From positions 124,001 through 188,000 of the forward strand of contig NZ_JAFMPK010000047.1 in the NCBI RefSeq assembly GCF_017349295.1: a stretch of 64,000 nucleotides of DNA, written 5' to 3'. Under the pieces are notes generated by a model, which worked only from the letters and a program-made list of their open reading frames with translations, had not been told where the DNA came from and made no database searches. Both the position numbers and the translations under genes were made by a program. How positions within the stretch are numbered: position 1 is the first letter of the stretch; each line of letters begins with the position of its first letter. Below, in pieces: positions 10,186 through 18,799 of this stretch. The DNA is from Myceligenerans salitolerans. Its GTDB lineage: Bacteria; Actinomycetota; Actinomycetes; Actinomycetales; Cellulomonadaceae.

Positions 10186-10449
10186 GTGAAGACCTTCGAG
10201 TCCTTGTTCGCCGAGCTCTCCGAGAAGGCCGCGGCCCGTCCGTCCGGTTCGGGCACCGTGGCGCAGCTGGACGCGGGCGTGCATGCCATCGGCAAGAAGG
10301 TCGTGGAGGAGGCGGCCGAGGTGTGGATGGCCGCCGAGTACGAGTCGGACGCCGCCACGGCCGAGGAGATCTCCCAGCTGCTGTACCACCTGCAGGTGCT
10401 GATGCTGGCGAAGGGACTCACGCTCGAGGACGTGTACGCGCATCTGTAG
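10186..10449 (+). CDS. hisE: Phosphoribosyl-ATP pyrophosphatase
   Basis: HisE removes pyrophosphate from phosphoribosyl-ATP, the second step of histidine synthesis. The 87-residue all-helical MazG-like protein shows [28 protein letters not shown], with the metal-binding EEAAE motif, and the C-terminal [18 protein letters not shown]. Length is typical for the stand-alone form. A 16-bp hairpin separates it from hisG, encoding the preceding enzyme of the pathway. Confidence 0.95.
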   Translation: MKTFESLFAELSEKAAARPSGSGTVAQLDAGVHAIGKKVVEEAAEVWMAAEYESDAATAEEISQLLYHLQVLMLAKGLTLEDVYAHL

Positions 10450-10457
10450 CGGGCGGT

Positions 10458-10495
10458 CCCGGTGGGTCCGGCCGCCTCTGGCCGGACCCACCGGG
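10458..10495 (+). terminator. Strong hairpin between hisE and hisG
   Basis: A perfect 16-bp inverted repeat (arms 10458-10473 and 10480-10495) encloses the 6-nt loop GCCTCT and begins 8 nt after the hisE stop. No U-tract follows. It may be an actinobacterial-type terminator lacking Us, an RNA-processing or stabilising stem, or an attenuator controlling hisG. Confidence 0.7.
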
Positions 10496-10547
10496 AACAT
10501 CAGCCCGCTCGCCGTCCCCGCCGTACGTCCGACAAGGAAAGACTTCC

Positions 10548-11396
10548 ATGCTGCGAATCGCCGTCCCCAACAAGGGCTCCCTGTCCGAGCCCGCGTCCGA
10601 GATGCTGCGCGAGGCCGGGTACCGGCAGCGCCGCTCGAGCCGTGAGCTGGTGCTCGCGGATCCCGAGAACGGGTGTGAGTTCTTCTTCCTGCGTCCGCGG
10701 GACGTGGCCGTCTATGTCGGCGCCGGGACCGTGCACGCCGGGATCACCGGCCGGGACCTGCTGCTGGACTCGGGTGCGAACGCGGTCGAGCACCTGGCTC
10801 TCGGGTTCGCGCGGTCCACGTTCCGGTTCGCGGCGCCGGTCGGGACGATGCGCGAGGTGGGCGACATCGCCGGGCGTCGTGTCGCGTCGTCGTACACGAC
10901 GCTCGTGGCGGGCCACCTGGTGAAGCAGGGCGTCGAGCCTGCCGAGGTGGTCCACCTGGACGGCGCCGTCGAGAGCTCGGTCGGGCTCGGGGTGGCGGAC
11001 CTCATCGCCGATGTCGTGGAGACCGGCAGCACGCTCAAGGCCGCGGGCCTGGAGGTGTTCGGCGACCCGATCCTGACCAGTGAGGCCGTGCTGATCCGGC
11101 AGGCCGACGCCGCCGCGCCGCCCGGGGTGCGCACCTTGACGCGACGTCTCGAGGGTGTCATCACGGCCCGCTCGTACGTCCTGATGGACTACGTGGTGCC
11201 GAACGAGCTGCTGGAGCAGGCCGTGCGGATCACGCCCGGCTTCGAGTCGCCGACGGTCTCTCCGCAGCACCACCGCGACGCGTCCGCGGTCCGGGTCATG
11301 GTGCCGCGGGGCGACACCAACCGGGTGATGGACGCCCTGCACGATGTCGGCGCGCGCGCGATCATCGTGACATCGATCCACGCCAGCCGTATGTAA
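10548..11396 (+). CDS. hisG: ATP phosphoribosyltransferase (long form)
   Basis: HisG performs the first, feedback-inhibited step of histidine synthesis, joining ATP and PRPP. The ATG at 10548 is chosen because AAGGAAAG lies 7-14 nt upstream and the protein opens [15 protein letters not shown]. The PRPP-binding loop is [31 protein letters not shown]. At 282 residues it is the long form, with a C-terminal ACT-like regulatory domain ([21 protein letters not shown]), so histidine feedback is expected. It follows hisE after a hairpin and is followed closely by a PH-domain gene. Confidence 0.96.
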   Translation: MLRIAVPNKGSLSEPASEMLREAGYRQRRSSRELVLADPENGCEFFFLRPRDVAVYVGAGTVHAGITGRDLLLDSGANAVEHLALGFARSTFRFAAPVGTMREVGDIAGRRVASSYTTLVAGHLVKQGVEPAEVVHLDGAVESSVGLGVADLIADVVETGSTLKAAGLEVFGDPILTSEAVLIRQADAAAPPGVRTLTRRLEGVITARSYVLMDYVVPNELLEQAVRITPGFESPTVSPQHHRDASAVRVMVPRGDTNRVMDALHDVGARAIIVTSIHASRM

Positions 11397-11407
11397 GGAG
11401 ACCACAC

Positions 11408-11950
11408 GTGGGCACCCCCGGCGACAACGGCGACCACCAGCGCGAACACGACGACGACCGGGAAGGACCACGGCAGTCCGACCCTGCCCCGGACCGCTAC
11501 CGCACGTTCCGGGGCAGGTTCACCACCCCCACGGCGTGGTCCATGGGCGCCGCACTCGCGATCGGCTGCGTCTTCGTGGCGCTGGTCGCGGAAGGCCCGG
11601 GCGCGGGTACCACGCTGAACCGGGTCTCGACCATCGTGGTGGGGCTGTTCTTCGCCCTGCTCACCGTGCGGTTCGCCGCCGTACGTGCCGAACCCGACCG
11701 GTCAGGGCTGACGGTCGTGAACTACGTGCGACGCCGGCGCCTGGACTGGGCCGAGATCGTCGCCGTGCGGTTCGGGTCCGGGGACCCGTGGGTCCACCTC
11801 GACCTGGCCGACGGGTCCGTGCTCGCCGTCATGGCCGTCCAACGGGCCGACGGCGAGCACGGCATGAACGAGGCGCGACGCCTCGTCGGGCTCATCGCCG
11901 AGCACGGTGAGGCCGCTGACCCCGGTCCCGACCACCCTCACGAGGGCTGA
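11408..11950 (+). CDS. PH-domain membrane protein
   Basis: The 180-residue protein has a charged N-terminus, two predicted transmembrane helices (about residues 37-58 and 65-90) and a C-terminal bacterial PH-like domain (RAEPDRSGLTVVNYVRRRRL... DPWVHLDLADGS). Such proteins are common after hisG in actinobacteria, but their role is not established. The GTG start has AAGGAG 7 nt upstream. Its 3' end overlaps the convergent helicase gene by 59 bases, so the two mRNAs are complementary at their ends. Confidence 0.8.
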   Translation: MGTPGDNGDHQREHDDDREGPRQSDPAPDRYRTFRGRFTTPTAWSMGAALAIGCVFVALVAEGPGAGTTLNRVSTIVVGLFFALLTVRFAAVRAEPDRSGLTVVNYVRRRRLDWAEIVAVRFGSGDPWVHLDLADGSVLAVMAVQRADGEHGMNEARRLVGLIAEHGEAADPGPDHPHEG

Positions 11951-13913
11951 AGCCGCCCCGGCGGTCGTCGTCGAAGCCCCGGCGGGCCGGCGCGCCACGG
12001 TCGACCTGGATGCGCAGCGCCCGGCCCGCGACGCGGGCCCGGCCCAGCCGGTCCATGGTCGGCTCGTCGAGCGGGGCGCTGATGTCCACCAGGGAGAACG
12101 AGCCGAAGATGTCGATCTTGCCGACGTCCGAGCCGGTCAGCCCGCCCTCGTTGGTCAGTGCGCCCACGATGCCGCCCGGGTTGACCCCGTGCGTGTGGCC
12201 GACGGCGAGCCGGTAGCGGGTGCCCGGACGGCCGTGCTCGCGCGGCCCGCGCCCCGGACGGTCCCGGTGGCCGGTGCGTTCACCGGAGCGGTCGTGCCGC
12301 TCGGCGTCGTGCGTGGTCCGCCGCGTCGCGGCGGACCTCGCCTTCGCCTGCTCACGCTCGTACTCCTCCTGCTCGGCACGCAGGCGGGGACCGTCGTCAC
12401 CGACTGCCATCGCCGCGAGCGCCGCGGCGATCTGGACGAGTTCCTCGTCCGCGGCCGTGCGGGACGGTGCGGGCTGGGCGATGGCCGGTGCCGCGGTGGT
12501 GTCCGTGGCGTCGGCCGTTGCGGGATCGGCCTCGGGGGCGGGTGCGGCGGGTTCGCCGGTGGGGCGGGTGAGATAGGCGCGCAGCATGTCGGCGTACAGG
12601 TCGAGGCGGCCGGCGTCGCGGCGGGCGGGGACCTGCTTCAGCAGCGTGGCGAACTTGTGCGCGGACACGTCGCGGGGGGAGGGGATGTCCGCCTCCTCGA
12701 GGCGGGTGCGGACGGTGCGTTCGATGCGGCGCAGCAGTCCGCGTTCCTGCGGGGTGACGAAGGTGAGGGCCTCGCCGGTGCGGCCGGCGCGGCCGGTACG
12801 GCCGATGCGGTGCACGTAGGCCTCGGGTTCGCGCGGCAGGTCGAAGTTGACGACGAGGCCGATGCGGTCGACGTCGAGGCCGCGGGCGGCGACGTCGGTG
12901 GCGACCAGGACGTCCAGGGCGCCGGAGCGCAGTCGCTCGACGATCTTCTCGCGGTCCTTCTGTGCGACGTCGCCGGAGATGGTCGCGGCGGAGATGCCGC
13001 GCTCCAGGAGCGCGGAGCCCACGTCCTCGGCGGCGCCGCGGGTGCGGGTGAACACGATCGCGGCCTCGGCGTCGGAGGTGGCCAGGACCCGCACGAGCGA
13101 TCCGGTCTTGTGCCGGAAGGGGACGACGGCGTACGTCTGGCGCACGGACGTCACGGTGGAGGACTGCCGGGTCACGGCGATCTCGACCGGGTCGGTCAGG
13201 TGCTGGTCGGCGACCTTGCGGATGGCCGGGGGCATGGTGGCGGAGAACAGGGCGACCTGCCGCTGTGCGGGGGCCGTGGAGAAGATCTGCTCGACGTCCT
13301 CCGCGAAACCCATGCGCAGCATCTCGTCGGCCTCGTCCAGGACGAGGAACTTCACGCCGTCGAGCACGAGCGACCCGCGCTCCATGTGGTCCATGACGCG
13401 GCCGGGGGTGCCGACCACGACGTGCACGCCGTCGCGCAGGGCGCGCTGCTGAGGCATGTAGGGGGCGCCGCCGTAGACCGGCAGCACGCGGACGCCGGGC
13501 AGGTGCGTGGCGAAGGACTCGATCGCGTCGGCGACCTGCATGGCCAGTTCACGGGTGGGGGCGAGCACGAGCGCCTGCACGTGTCCGCGGGCCACGTCGG
13601 CCTGCGGGTCGACGGCGGCCAGGAGCGGCAGGCCGAAGGCGGCGGTCTTCCCGGTGCCCGTCTGGGCGACGCCGGTGATGTCGCGGCCCTCGAGCAGCGG
13701 CGGGATCGCCGCGGCCTGGATGTCCGACGGGGTCGAGAAGCCGAGGTCGCGGGTCGCGTCGAGGAGCGCGGCGGGCAGGGGCAGGTCGTCGAACCGCTGC
13801 TCCGGTTCGGCGGGTGCGGACGTCGCAGGCTCCGCCGTCGCGCGGGTGGTGGGGTCGGCCGCCTGCTCGGCCGGGGACTCGGGGGCAGGCGTGGTCAGGG
13901 CAGCAACGGGCAT
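11892..13913 (-). CDS. deaD: DEAD-box ATP-dependent RNA helicase (DeaD/CsdA type)
   Basis: This is a cytosolic RNA helicase for structured RNA and ribosome assembly. The ATG at 13913 begins MPVAALTTPAPESP. An Ala/Pro/Glu-rich leader is followed by the Q-motif region FDDLPLPAALLDATRDLGF, Walker A AQTGTGKTAA, PTRELAMQV, DEAD in LVLDEADEML, SAT in ALFSATMPP, and the motif VI region HRIGRTGRAG. The C-terminus carries a DbpA-type RNA-binding domain (RYRLAVGHTHGVNPGGIVGAL) after a charged Arg/Glu linker, and ends in an Arg/Gly-rich tail. At 673 residues the size is normal for the DeaD group. No clear Shine-Dalgarno sequence precedes the ATG. Confidence 0.93.
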   Translation of the reverse strand: MPVAALTTPAPESPAEQAADPTTRATAEPATSAPAEPEQRFDDLPLPAALLDATRDLGFSTPSDIQAAAIPPLLEGRDITGVAQTGTGKTAAFGLPLLAAVDPQADVARGHVQALVLAPTRELAMQVADAIESFATHLPGVRVLPVYGGAPYMPQQRALRDGVHVVVGTPGRVMDHMERGSLVLDGVKFLVLDEADEMLRMGFAEDVEQIFSTAPAQRQVALFSATMPPAIRKVADQHLTDPVEIAVTRQSSTVTSVRQTYAVVPFRHKTGSLVRVLATSDAEAAIVFTRTRGAAEDVGSALLERGISAATISGDVAQKDREKIVERLRSGALDVLVATDVAARGLDVDRIGLVVNFDLPREPEAYVHRIGRTGRAGRTGEALTFVTPQERGLLRRIERTVRTRLEEADIPSPRDVSAHKFATLLKQVPARRDAGRLDLYADMLRAYLTRPTGEPAAPAPEADPATADATDTTAAPAIAQPAPSRTAADEELVQIAAALAAMAVGDDGPRLRAEQEEYEREQAKARSAATRRTTHDAERHDRSGERTGHRDRPGRGPREHGRPGTRYRLAVGHTHGVNPGGIVGALTNEGGLTGSDVGKIDIFGSFSLVDISAPLDEPTMDRLGRARVAGRALRIQVDRGAPARRGFDDDRRGGFSPREGGRDRGQRPHRARR

Positions 13914-14267
13914 GGGGGTATCAAACCGTTCGTCGTCGAGAGGGAGTCCGGACCTCGTGGCGCTCTCGGCGCCCGGCCCCGGGCCGCTCACTCGGCGAAC
14001 ACACACTCGCTCCGGCGACTCACGCCGACACGCGCAGAAGGCGACCAACTCCAGGGGGATCAGTGGCCATCCTACGCGCTGGGGCCGGGACCGGGCCAGA
14101 CGGGCCCGGGGTGACGTGCGGCACCACCTCTGCCGGAGCGGCCTCTGCCGGAGCGGCGTCGTCGCGCCGCGGCGCCGGAGACGCGCCCGGCGCGCCCCTG
14201 TGCGGATCCGCAACACTCGGCCCGTAGTATGGCGCACGGGAAGGAACGGCACGGTGAGGCGGTGTAT
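13914..14267. other. Divergent intergenic region between deaD and the pgsA-like gene
   Basis: The region holds the promoters of two divergent genes. A TAGTAT hexamer at 14225-14230 is a good -10 candidate for the rightward operon. A 15-nt unit CCTCTGCCGGAGCGG occurs twice in tandem near 14127-14156. No open frame here has convincing coding character. Confidence 0.5.
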
Positions 14268-14840
14268 GTGTCCAGGGGACAAGAGATCAGCTCCCGGGTT
14301 CTCACGGTGCCCAACGCGATCAGCATGGTCCGGCTGGCGCTCGTTCCCGTCTTCGCGGTCCTGATCGTCGCGCACCAGGACGCTCTCGCGCTGGTGGTGC
14401 TGGCGGTCTCGGGCGTCACCGACTGGCTCGACGGAGTACTCGCCCGGTCGCTGCACCAGGTCAGCAGGCTCGGGCAGATGCTCGACCCGCTTGCCGACCG
14501 CCTCTTCATCTTCGCCACCCTGCTCGGCCTCGCCTGGCGTGAGGTCGTGCCGCTGTGGCTGGTGGCCGCGATCCTCGCGCGTGACCTCGTGCTGGCGCTC
14601 ATGGTTCCCGTCCTCGCCCGCCTCGGCTACGGCACGCTCAACGTCAGCCAGGCGGGGAAGGTCGCGACCTTCGCCCTCCTGTACGCGTTCCCGCTGCTGC
14701 TCCTCGCGGAGGCCGGTGGCGCCGTGGGCACCACGGCACACGTCGTGGGCTGGGCCTTCACCTGGTGGGGCGTCGCCCTGTACTGGTTCGCCGGGCTGCA
14801 GTACGTGGCGCAGGTGCGGCAGCTGGCGGCTCGCGGATGA
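14268..14840 (+). CDS. CDP-alcohol phosphatidyltransferase (PgsA-like)
   Basis: This is an integral membrane enzyme that transfers a phosphatidyl group from CDP-diacylglycerol to an alcohol. The diagnostic motif DGxxARx8Gx3Dx3D is present (DGVLARSLHQVSRLGQMLD then PLAD), and about five to six hydrophobic helices follow. I prefer the GTG at 14268 because GAGG lies 8 nt upstream and a TAGTAT -10 overlaps the ATG at 14229. GTG 14262 is also possible. Position before DUF881-sbp-DUF881-garA matches the locus of M. tuberculosis pgsA2 (Rv1822). The acceptor alcohol is not certain, although glycerol-3-phosphate is likely. Confidence 0.85.
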   Translation: MSRGQEISSRVLTVPNAISMVRLALVPVFAVLIVAHQDALALVVLAVSGVTDWLDGVLARSLHQVSRLGQMLDPLADRLFIFATLLGLAWREVVPLWLVAAILARDLVLALMVPVLARLGYGTLNVSQAGKVATFALLYAFPLLLLAEAGGAVGTTAHVVGWAFTWWGVALYWFAGLQYVAQVRQLAARG

Positions 14841-15727
14841 ACGACGGCACGCGCGACCCCGCGCCTGGCTCCCGGCGTCGTCCCGACGCCTCGATGACAC
14901 TCCTCAACGAGGTCATGAAGCGTCCTCTCGACCCCGGGTACGCGGCCGCGGCGGCACGCCGCGCGGAGCGTGCCGCGGCCGGGGAGGACACCGAGCCGCG
15001 TGTCCCCGCGCTCGTGGTGGCCATGTTCGTCGCCGTCGGTCTCGGCCTGGTCGTCACCGTCGCGGTCGTCCACCTGCGCGCCCCGCAGCCCGCCGCCACC
15101 CAGGCGCGCTCCGTGCTGGCCGACCAGGTCGCCGAGCGCAGCCTGCAGGTCGAGAGCCTCACGGACCGGTCCGTCGCCCTCGCCGCCGAGGTCGACGAGC
15201 TCGAGAACGCCGGCACCCTGCCCAGCGCGCTGCGGGAGACCAACGACCTCGACAAACTGGCGAACGGGACCACCGCCGTCAGCGGTCCCGGCCTGGTCGT
15301 CACCCTCACGGACGGCGGGCTCGCGGACGACGAGAGCGGGCAGCGCGTGTGGGACACCGACCTGCAGTACGTGGTGAACGCGCTGTGGGCCTCGGGCGCC
15401 GAGGCGATCGCGGTCGGCGGCGAGCGCCTCACCGCCGTCAGCGCCATCCGGAGTGCCGGCGACGCGATCCTGGTGGACCTCCAGCCTCTCAACGGGCCCT
15501 CCTACCGCGTGGAGGCGATCGGGGACCCGGAGAAGCTCGAGGTCGAGTTCGCCCGCTCCACAGGCCCGCCCTTCCTCCAGGTGCTCGGCACCCAGGGCAT
15601 CGAGTCGAGCGTGCAGAGCGCGGAGGAACTGCGGCTCCCCGCCGGCCGGCCGCAGACGCTGCGCTGGGCCGAGGCGCCCGGGACGGACCAGAACGACCAG
15701 GACGACACAGCGAAGGACGGAGCATGA
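14837..15727 (+). CDS. DUF881 membrane protein (first copy)
   Basis: The 296-residue protein has a cytoplasmic N-terminus, one transmembrane helix (VPALVVAMFVAVGLGLVVTV, about residues 56-76), a short coiled coil and an extracytoplasmic DUF881 domain with the conserved GPGLVVTLTDGG and the ALWASGAEAIAVGGERL block. Its function is unknown, although the family is conserved next to pgsA, sbp and garA. The ATG overlaps the previous stop (ATGA) and its own stop overlaps sbp (ATGA), so the three are translationally coupled. Confidence 0.88.
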   Translation: MNDGTRDPAPGSRRRPDASMTLLNEVMKRPLDPGYAAAAARRAERAAAGEDTEPRVPALVVAMFVAVGLGLVVTVAVVHLRAPQPAATQARSVLADQVAERSLQVESLTDRSVALAAEVDELENAGTLPSALRETNDLDKLANGTTAVSGPGLVVTLTDGGLADDESGQRVWDTDLQYVVNALWASGAEAIAVGGERLTAVSAIRSAGDAILVDLQPLNGPSYRVEAIGDPEKLEVEFARSTGPPFLQVLGTQGIESSVQSAEELRLPAGRPQTLRWAEAPGTDQNDQDDTAKDGA

Positions 15728-16056
15728 TCCCAGTCATCGGCCTCGTGGTCGGCGTCGTCGCCGGCCTCATCCTGCAACCCACCGTGCCGGTGGCGCTGCA
15801 GCCCTACCTGCCGATCGCCGTCGTCGCCGCGCTCGACGCCCTGGCGGGCGGCCTGCGCGCCGCCCTGGAGGGCATGTTCGACGACCGGGTGTTCCTCACC
15901 TCGTTCCTGTTCAACATCCTCATCGCCGCGTTCATCGTGTTCCTCGGTGACCAGCTCGGCGTAGGATCGCAGCTCTCCACCGCGGTCGTGGTGGTGCTCG
16001 GCATCCGGATCTTCTCCAACGCCGCGTCCATCCGCCGCACCATCTTCAAGGCCTGA
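15724..16056 (+). CDS. sbp: Small basic protein Sbp (DUF1290)
   Basis: The 110-residue membrane protein has three predicted helices and the family core LPIAVVAALDALAGGLRAAL, FLTSFLFNILIAAFIVFLGD and GIRIFSNAASIRR. It belongs to the DUF1290 family first named from Bacillus Sbp, which sits near division genes. Its molecular role is not established. It lies between two DUF881 genes, overlapping the first by 4 nt and ending 2 nt before the second, a layout also seen in mycobacteria. Confidence 0.9.
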   Translation: MIPVIGLVVGVVAGLILQPTVPVALQPYLPIAVVAALDALAGGLRAALEGMFDDRVFLTSFLFNILIAAFIVFLGDQLGVGSQLSTAVVVVLGIRIFSNAASIRRTIFKA

Positions 16057-16058
16057 GC

Positions 16059-17405
16059 ATGAGCGACGAGCAGCACGACGGCCCGGCTCCCGAGCCGGGC
16101 GACGCCTCGGACACCGAACCGGGCGAGCACGCCGGAGCCGGCGGCCCCGAGCCCGGAGACGCGCGGCCGCGGCCCCTGGGATCCGGGACGGCCGACGAAC
16201 CGGGGCCCGGGAGCAGCGGTGAACGACCGGGAGCCGACGACGGCGCTGCTCCGCGGCCGGAGGACGCCGAAGCGGGCGACCATCCAGAGCTCGGCGCACC
16301 GGAGGGTCCGCGCGACGCCGTGGTCACCGATATCCCGGAGGACGGCGAGGCGGGCGAGGCGACGCCCGGGCCCGAATCGTCGGAACCGGAAGTGTCGGCG
16401 CCGGAATCCCCGCAACCGGAATCAGCGGGACCGGAATCAGCGGGGCCGGAATCAGCGGGGCCGGGTTCTCCGGAGCTGGCGGAACCAGCTCCGGGGAACG
16501 GACGGGGCGAGGACGTCGCGCGGCCACCCGGGAGCGACGACCCCGCACCGGTCACACCGGGGACCGAGGATGTCGTGGTTGCGGGTGGGTCCCCGGACGC
16601 CGCTCCGGCCGCCGGCAGTGAGGAGGGCGGCGACGCCGGGCACGACGCTCCCGCCGCCCCGCCCGCGCCGGCCGCCCCGCCCGCCGGCGGGACCCGGCGG
16701 CTGTGGGAGCTGTTCCGGCCGCGCAACCGGCGCGCCGAGTACATCACCGCCGCACTGTGCATCGCGTTCGGCTTCGCCCTGGCCGTCCAGGTGGCGCAGT
16801 CCACCGGTGACCAGCTGGCCTCCCTGCGGCAGGACGAGCTCGTGCGCCTGCTCGACGAGGTCACCCAGCGTGGCGAGCAGCTCGACGAGGAGGTCGCCAA
16901 CCTCACCGAGGCACGCGACGACCTGCTCTCGGCCGACGGCCAGGACCGCGCGGCACGCGAGCTGGCCGAGCAACGCGCCGCCTACGAGGGCATCCTGTCC
17001 GGCCGCCTGCCCGCCGAGGGCCCCGGTGTCGTCGTCGAGATCCATGCCGGGCCGGGGACGGTCACGGCCGCGAACATGTTCAACATGCTCGAGGAGCTGC
17101 GCAACGCCGGCGTCGAGGCCCAGCAGGTCAACGACGTGAGGATCGTCACCAGCAGCCACTTCGAGGAGACGGTCGACGACCAGCCACGCATCCTCCTGGA
17201 CGGGCGGCTGCTGGAGCCGCCGTACACCTGGGTGGCGATCGGGGACCCGGAGACGGTGGACCGCGCCCTGGAGATACCGGGTGGGGCACTGCCCACGCTG
17301 CGCGACGCCGGCGCGACCGCGGAGGTGACGCGCCAGGAACACGTCGTCGTCGACGCGACACGCATGCCGGCGGACCCCGAGCACGCCGAACCGAGCGAAG
17401 AGTAG
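16059..17405 (+). CDS. DUF881 membrane protein (second copy) with long acidic N-terminus
   Basis: This is a second DUF881 protein, 448 residues. The first 210 residues are an acidic, Pro/Glu/Ala/Gly-rich, probably disordered cytoplasmic region that includes a five-residue repeat of the type PESAG (seven units, 16371-16475). One transmembrane helix (AEYITAALCIAFGFALAVQV) follows, then a coiled coil (LRQDELVRLLDEVTQRGEQL) and the extracytoplasmic DUF881 domain with GPGVVVEIHAGPGTVTAANM. Such paired DUF881 proteins flank sbp across actinobacteria, and their function is unknown. The long tail is unusual in length and may interact with cytosolic partners, but that is speculation. Confidence 0.85.
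   Translation: MSDEQHDGPAPEPGDASDTEPGEHAGAGGPEPGDARPRPLGSGTADEPGPGSSGERPGADDGAAPRPEDAEAGDHPELGAPEGPRDAVVTDIPEDGEAGEATPGPESSEPEVSAPESPQPESAGPESAGPESAGPGSPELAEPAPGNGRGEDVARPPGSDDPAPVTPGTEDVVVAGGSPDAAPAAGSEEGGDAGHDAPAAPPAPAAPPAGGTRRLWELFRPRNRRAEYITAALCIAFGFALAVQVAQSTGDQLASLRQDELVRLLDEVTQRGEQLDEEVANLTEARDDLLSADGQDRAARELAEQRAAYEGILSGRLPAEGPGVVVEIHAGPGTVTAANMFNMLEELRNAGVEAQQVNDVRIVTSSHFEETVDDQPRILLDGRLLEPPYTWVAIGDPETVDRALEIPGGALPTLRDAGATAEVTRQEHVVVDATRMPADPEHAEPSEE
16371..16475 (+). repeat. 15-nt tandem repeat, seven units, within the DUF881 gene
   Basis: Units of 15 nt resembling CCGGAATCAGCGGGG start at 16371, 16386, 16401, 16416, 16431, 16446 and 16461. Units three to five are nearly identical. 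They keep the frame and encode PESAG-like pentapeptides. Confidence 0.85.
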
Positions 17406-17537
17406 CCGACTCCCGCTGGTGCCATGTAGGTTGGTTCGGACCGGGCTACCCGTGAACCCGCACGTGACAGCACCCGTGCCGCCGCCCGGCGCCACACCGG
17501 CGAGACGTCCGAACCGTTCCCACACCGAGGAGACCCG

Positions 17538-18026
17538 ATGACCGACCCCAGTGGCCAGCCTCATCCGGGCCCCGACCCCACGGCGACCACGGCCAACCTC
17601 GGCCGTATCGTCTTCCCGACCGGGGACGACGCCGCCGCGGGACGGACGGCCCTCAGCCCCGAGGAGGCCGCGGCCGTCGCCGCGCTGCCTCGGCACTCGG
17701 CTCTGCTCGTGGTGCAGCGCGGCCCGGGTTTCGGCGCCCGCTTCCTCCTGGACACCGACCGCTGCGTGGCGGGCCGGAGCGAGCAGGCGGACATCTTCCT
17801 CGACGACGTCACCGTCTCGCGCAAGCACGCGGAGTTCGTGCGCGACGGCGACACGTTCAGCGTGCGCGACATCGGCTCCCTGAACGGCACGTACGTGAAC
17901 CGCGAGCGGATCGACGGCGCCGTGCTCTCCACGGGCGACGAGGTGCAGATCGGCAAGTTCCGCCTCACCTTCCACGCCAGCCCGCAGGCCTCGGCGCAGT
18001 CCTTCCCGGGGGTGCCGCAGCGGTGA
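17538..18026 (+). CDS. garA: FHA-domain regulator GarA/OdhI-like
   Basis: GarA/OdhI binds and inhibits 2-oxoglutarate-consuming enzymes unless phosphorylated by Ser/Thr kinases. The C-terminal FHA domain is intact: GRSEQADIFLDDVTVSRKHAEF with Gly-Arg, Ser and His, then DIGSLNGTYVN with the Asn and GDEVQIGKFRL. The N-terminus does not show the canonical ETTS phosphosite; the aligned stretch reads ATTANLGRIVF (Thr17/Thr18). GAGGAG lies 6 nt before the ATG, and a TAGGTT hexamer at 17427-17432 may be its -10. The stop overlaps ftsR (GTGA). Confidence 0.92.
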   Translation: MTDPSGQPHPGPDPTATTANLGRIVFPTGDDAAAGRTALSPEEAAAVAALPRHSALLVVQRGPGFGARFLLDTDRCVAGRSEQADIFLDDVTVSRKHAEFVRDGDTFSVRDIGSLNGTYVNRERIDGAVLSTGDEVQIGKFRLTFHASPQASAQSFPGVPQR

Positions 18027-18778
18027 GGCCGGGGGCCGCCCGCCGAGCCGCGGACGACCCGCGGCCGGTCGAGCGAGCCACCGGGCAGGACATCGAGCCG
18101 TGGCCGCGGGGCATCTCGCGTCAGGCGACGATGCGCATCAGCGACGTGCTGCGGGCACTCGCGCCCGAGTTCGGTGACGTCTCGCACTCCAAGCTGCGCT
18201 TCCTGGAGGAACAGGGGCTGATCACGCCCGTCCGGACGCCGTCGGGCTACCGCCAGTACAGCCAGGCCGACGTCGAACGGCTGCGGTACGTCCTGACCGA
18301 GCAGCGTGACTCGTACCTGCCCCTGAAGGTCATCAAGGACCGGCTGGCCGCGATGGACGCGGGCGACGACGAGGCCCGGCCCGCGCCGCGCCTCGCGCCC
18401 GCCGAGTCGTCGGCCCGCCGCCGCTGGACACCCGAACAGGTCGCCGAGGCGGCCGGTGCCTCACCGGAACTGGTCGAAGAGCTCGTCCGGGTCGGTGCCG
18501 TCGAGCGGAGCGGCCACGGCACGCTGGGCGCGGGCTCGGTCGACGTCGTCCGCATCGCCGTGGCCCTGTCGGAGCACGGCATCGAGCCTCGCCACCTGCG
18601 CACGCTGCGCAGCGCGGCCGACCGCCAGGTCGCCCTCGCCGACCAGGTCGTCGCACCGTGGCGAGGCCGCCAGTCGCAGAGCGCGCACGGTGAGGCGGCC
18701 GCCATGGCGGCCGAGATCGGCGAACTCCTGACCCGGTTGCACGCGATCTGGGTGCGCCAGGGTGTGGCGGATCTCTGA
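18023..18778 (+). CDS. ftsR: MerR-family regulator FtsR
   Basis: This is a 251-residue MerR-type DNA-binding protein, homologous by position and sequence to Rv1828 and corynebacterial FtsR, an activator of ftsZ. The helix-turn-helix is MRISDVLRALAPEFGDVSHSKLRFLEEQGLI, with the MerR wing region TPSGYRQYSQADVERLRYVL. The C-terminal half (TPEQVAEAAGASPELVEEL) is the FtsR-type effector region and lacks the metal-binding cysteines of classical MerR. The GTG start overlaps garA by 4 nt, so FHA protein and regulator are co-translated. Confidence 0.88.
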   Translation: MRPGAARRAADDPRPVERATGQDIEPWPRGISRQATMRISDVLRALAPEFGDVSHSKLRFLEEQGLITPVRTPSGYRQYSQADVERLRYVLTEQRDSYLPLKVIKDRLAAMDAGDDEARPAPRLAPAESSARRRWTPEQVAEAAGASPELVEELVRVGAVERSGHGTLGAGSVDVVRIAVALSEHGIEPRHLRTLRSAADRQVALADQVVAPWRGRQSQSAHGEAAAMAAEIGELLTRLHAIWVRQGVADL

Positions 18779-18787
18779 CGCGCGGCA

Positions 18788-18793
18788 TACCGT
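18788..18793 (+). promoter_or_regulatory. -10 element for leaderless DUF151 gene
   Basis: TACCGT ends 6 nt before the GTG of the DUF151 gene and no Shine-Dalgarno sequence intervenes. Confidence 0.45.
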
Positions 18794-18799
18794 GAAACG

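Noticed and set aside
7852-10500. 882-residue minus-strand frame over the rib operon
   Set aside because: Shadow of ribE-ribBA-ribH, whose enzymes are unambiguous.
16371-16475. Tandem repeat considered as a CRISPR-like array
   Set aside because: Units are contiguous without spacers and encode protein in frame.
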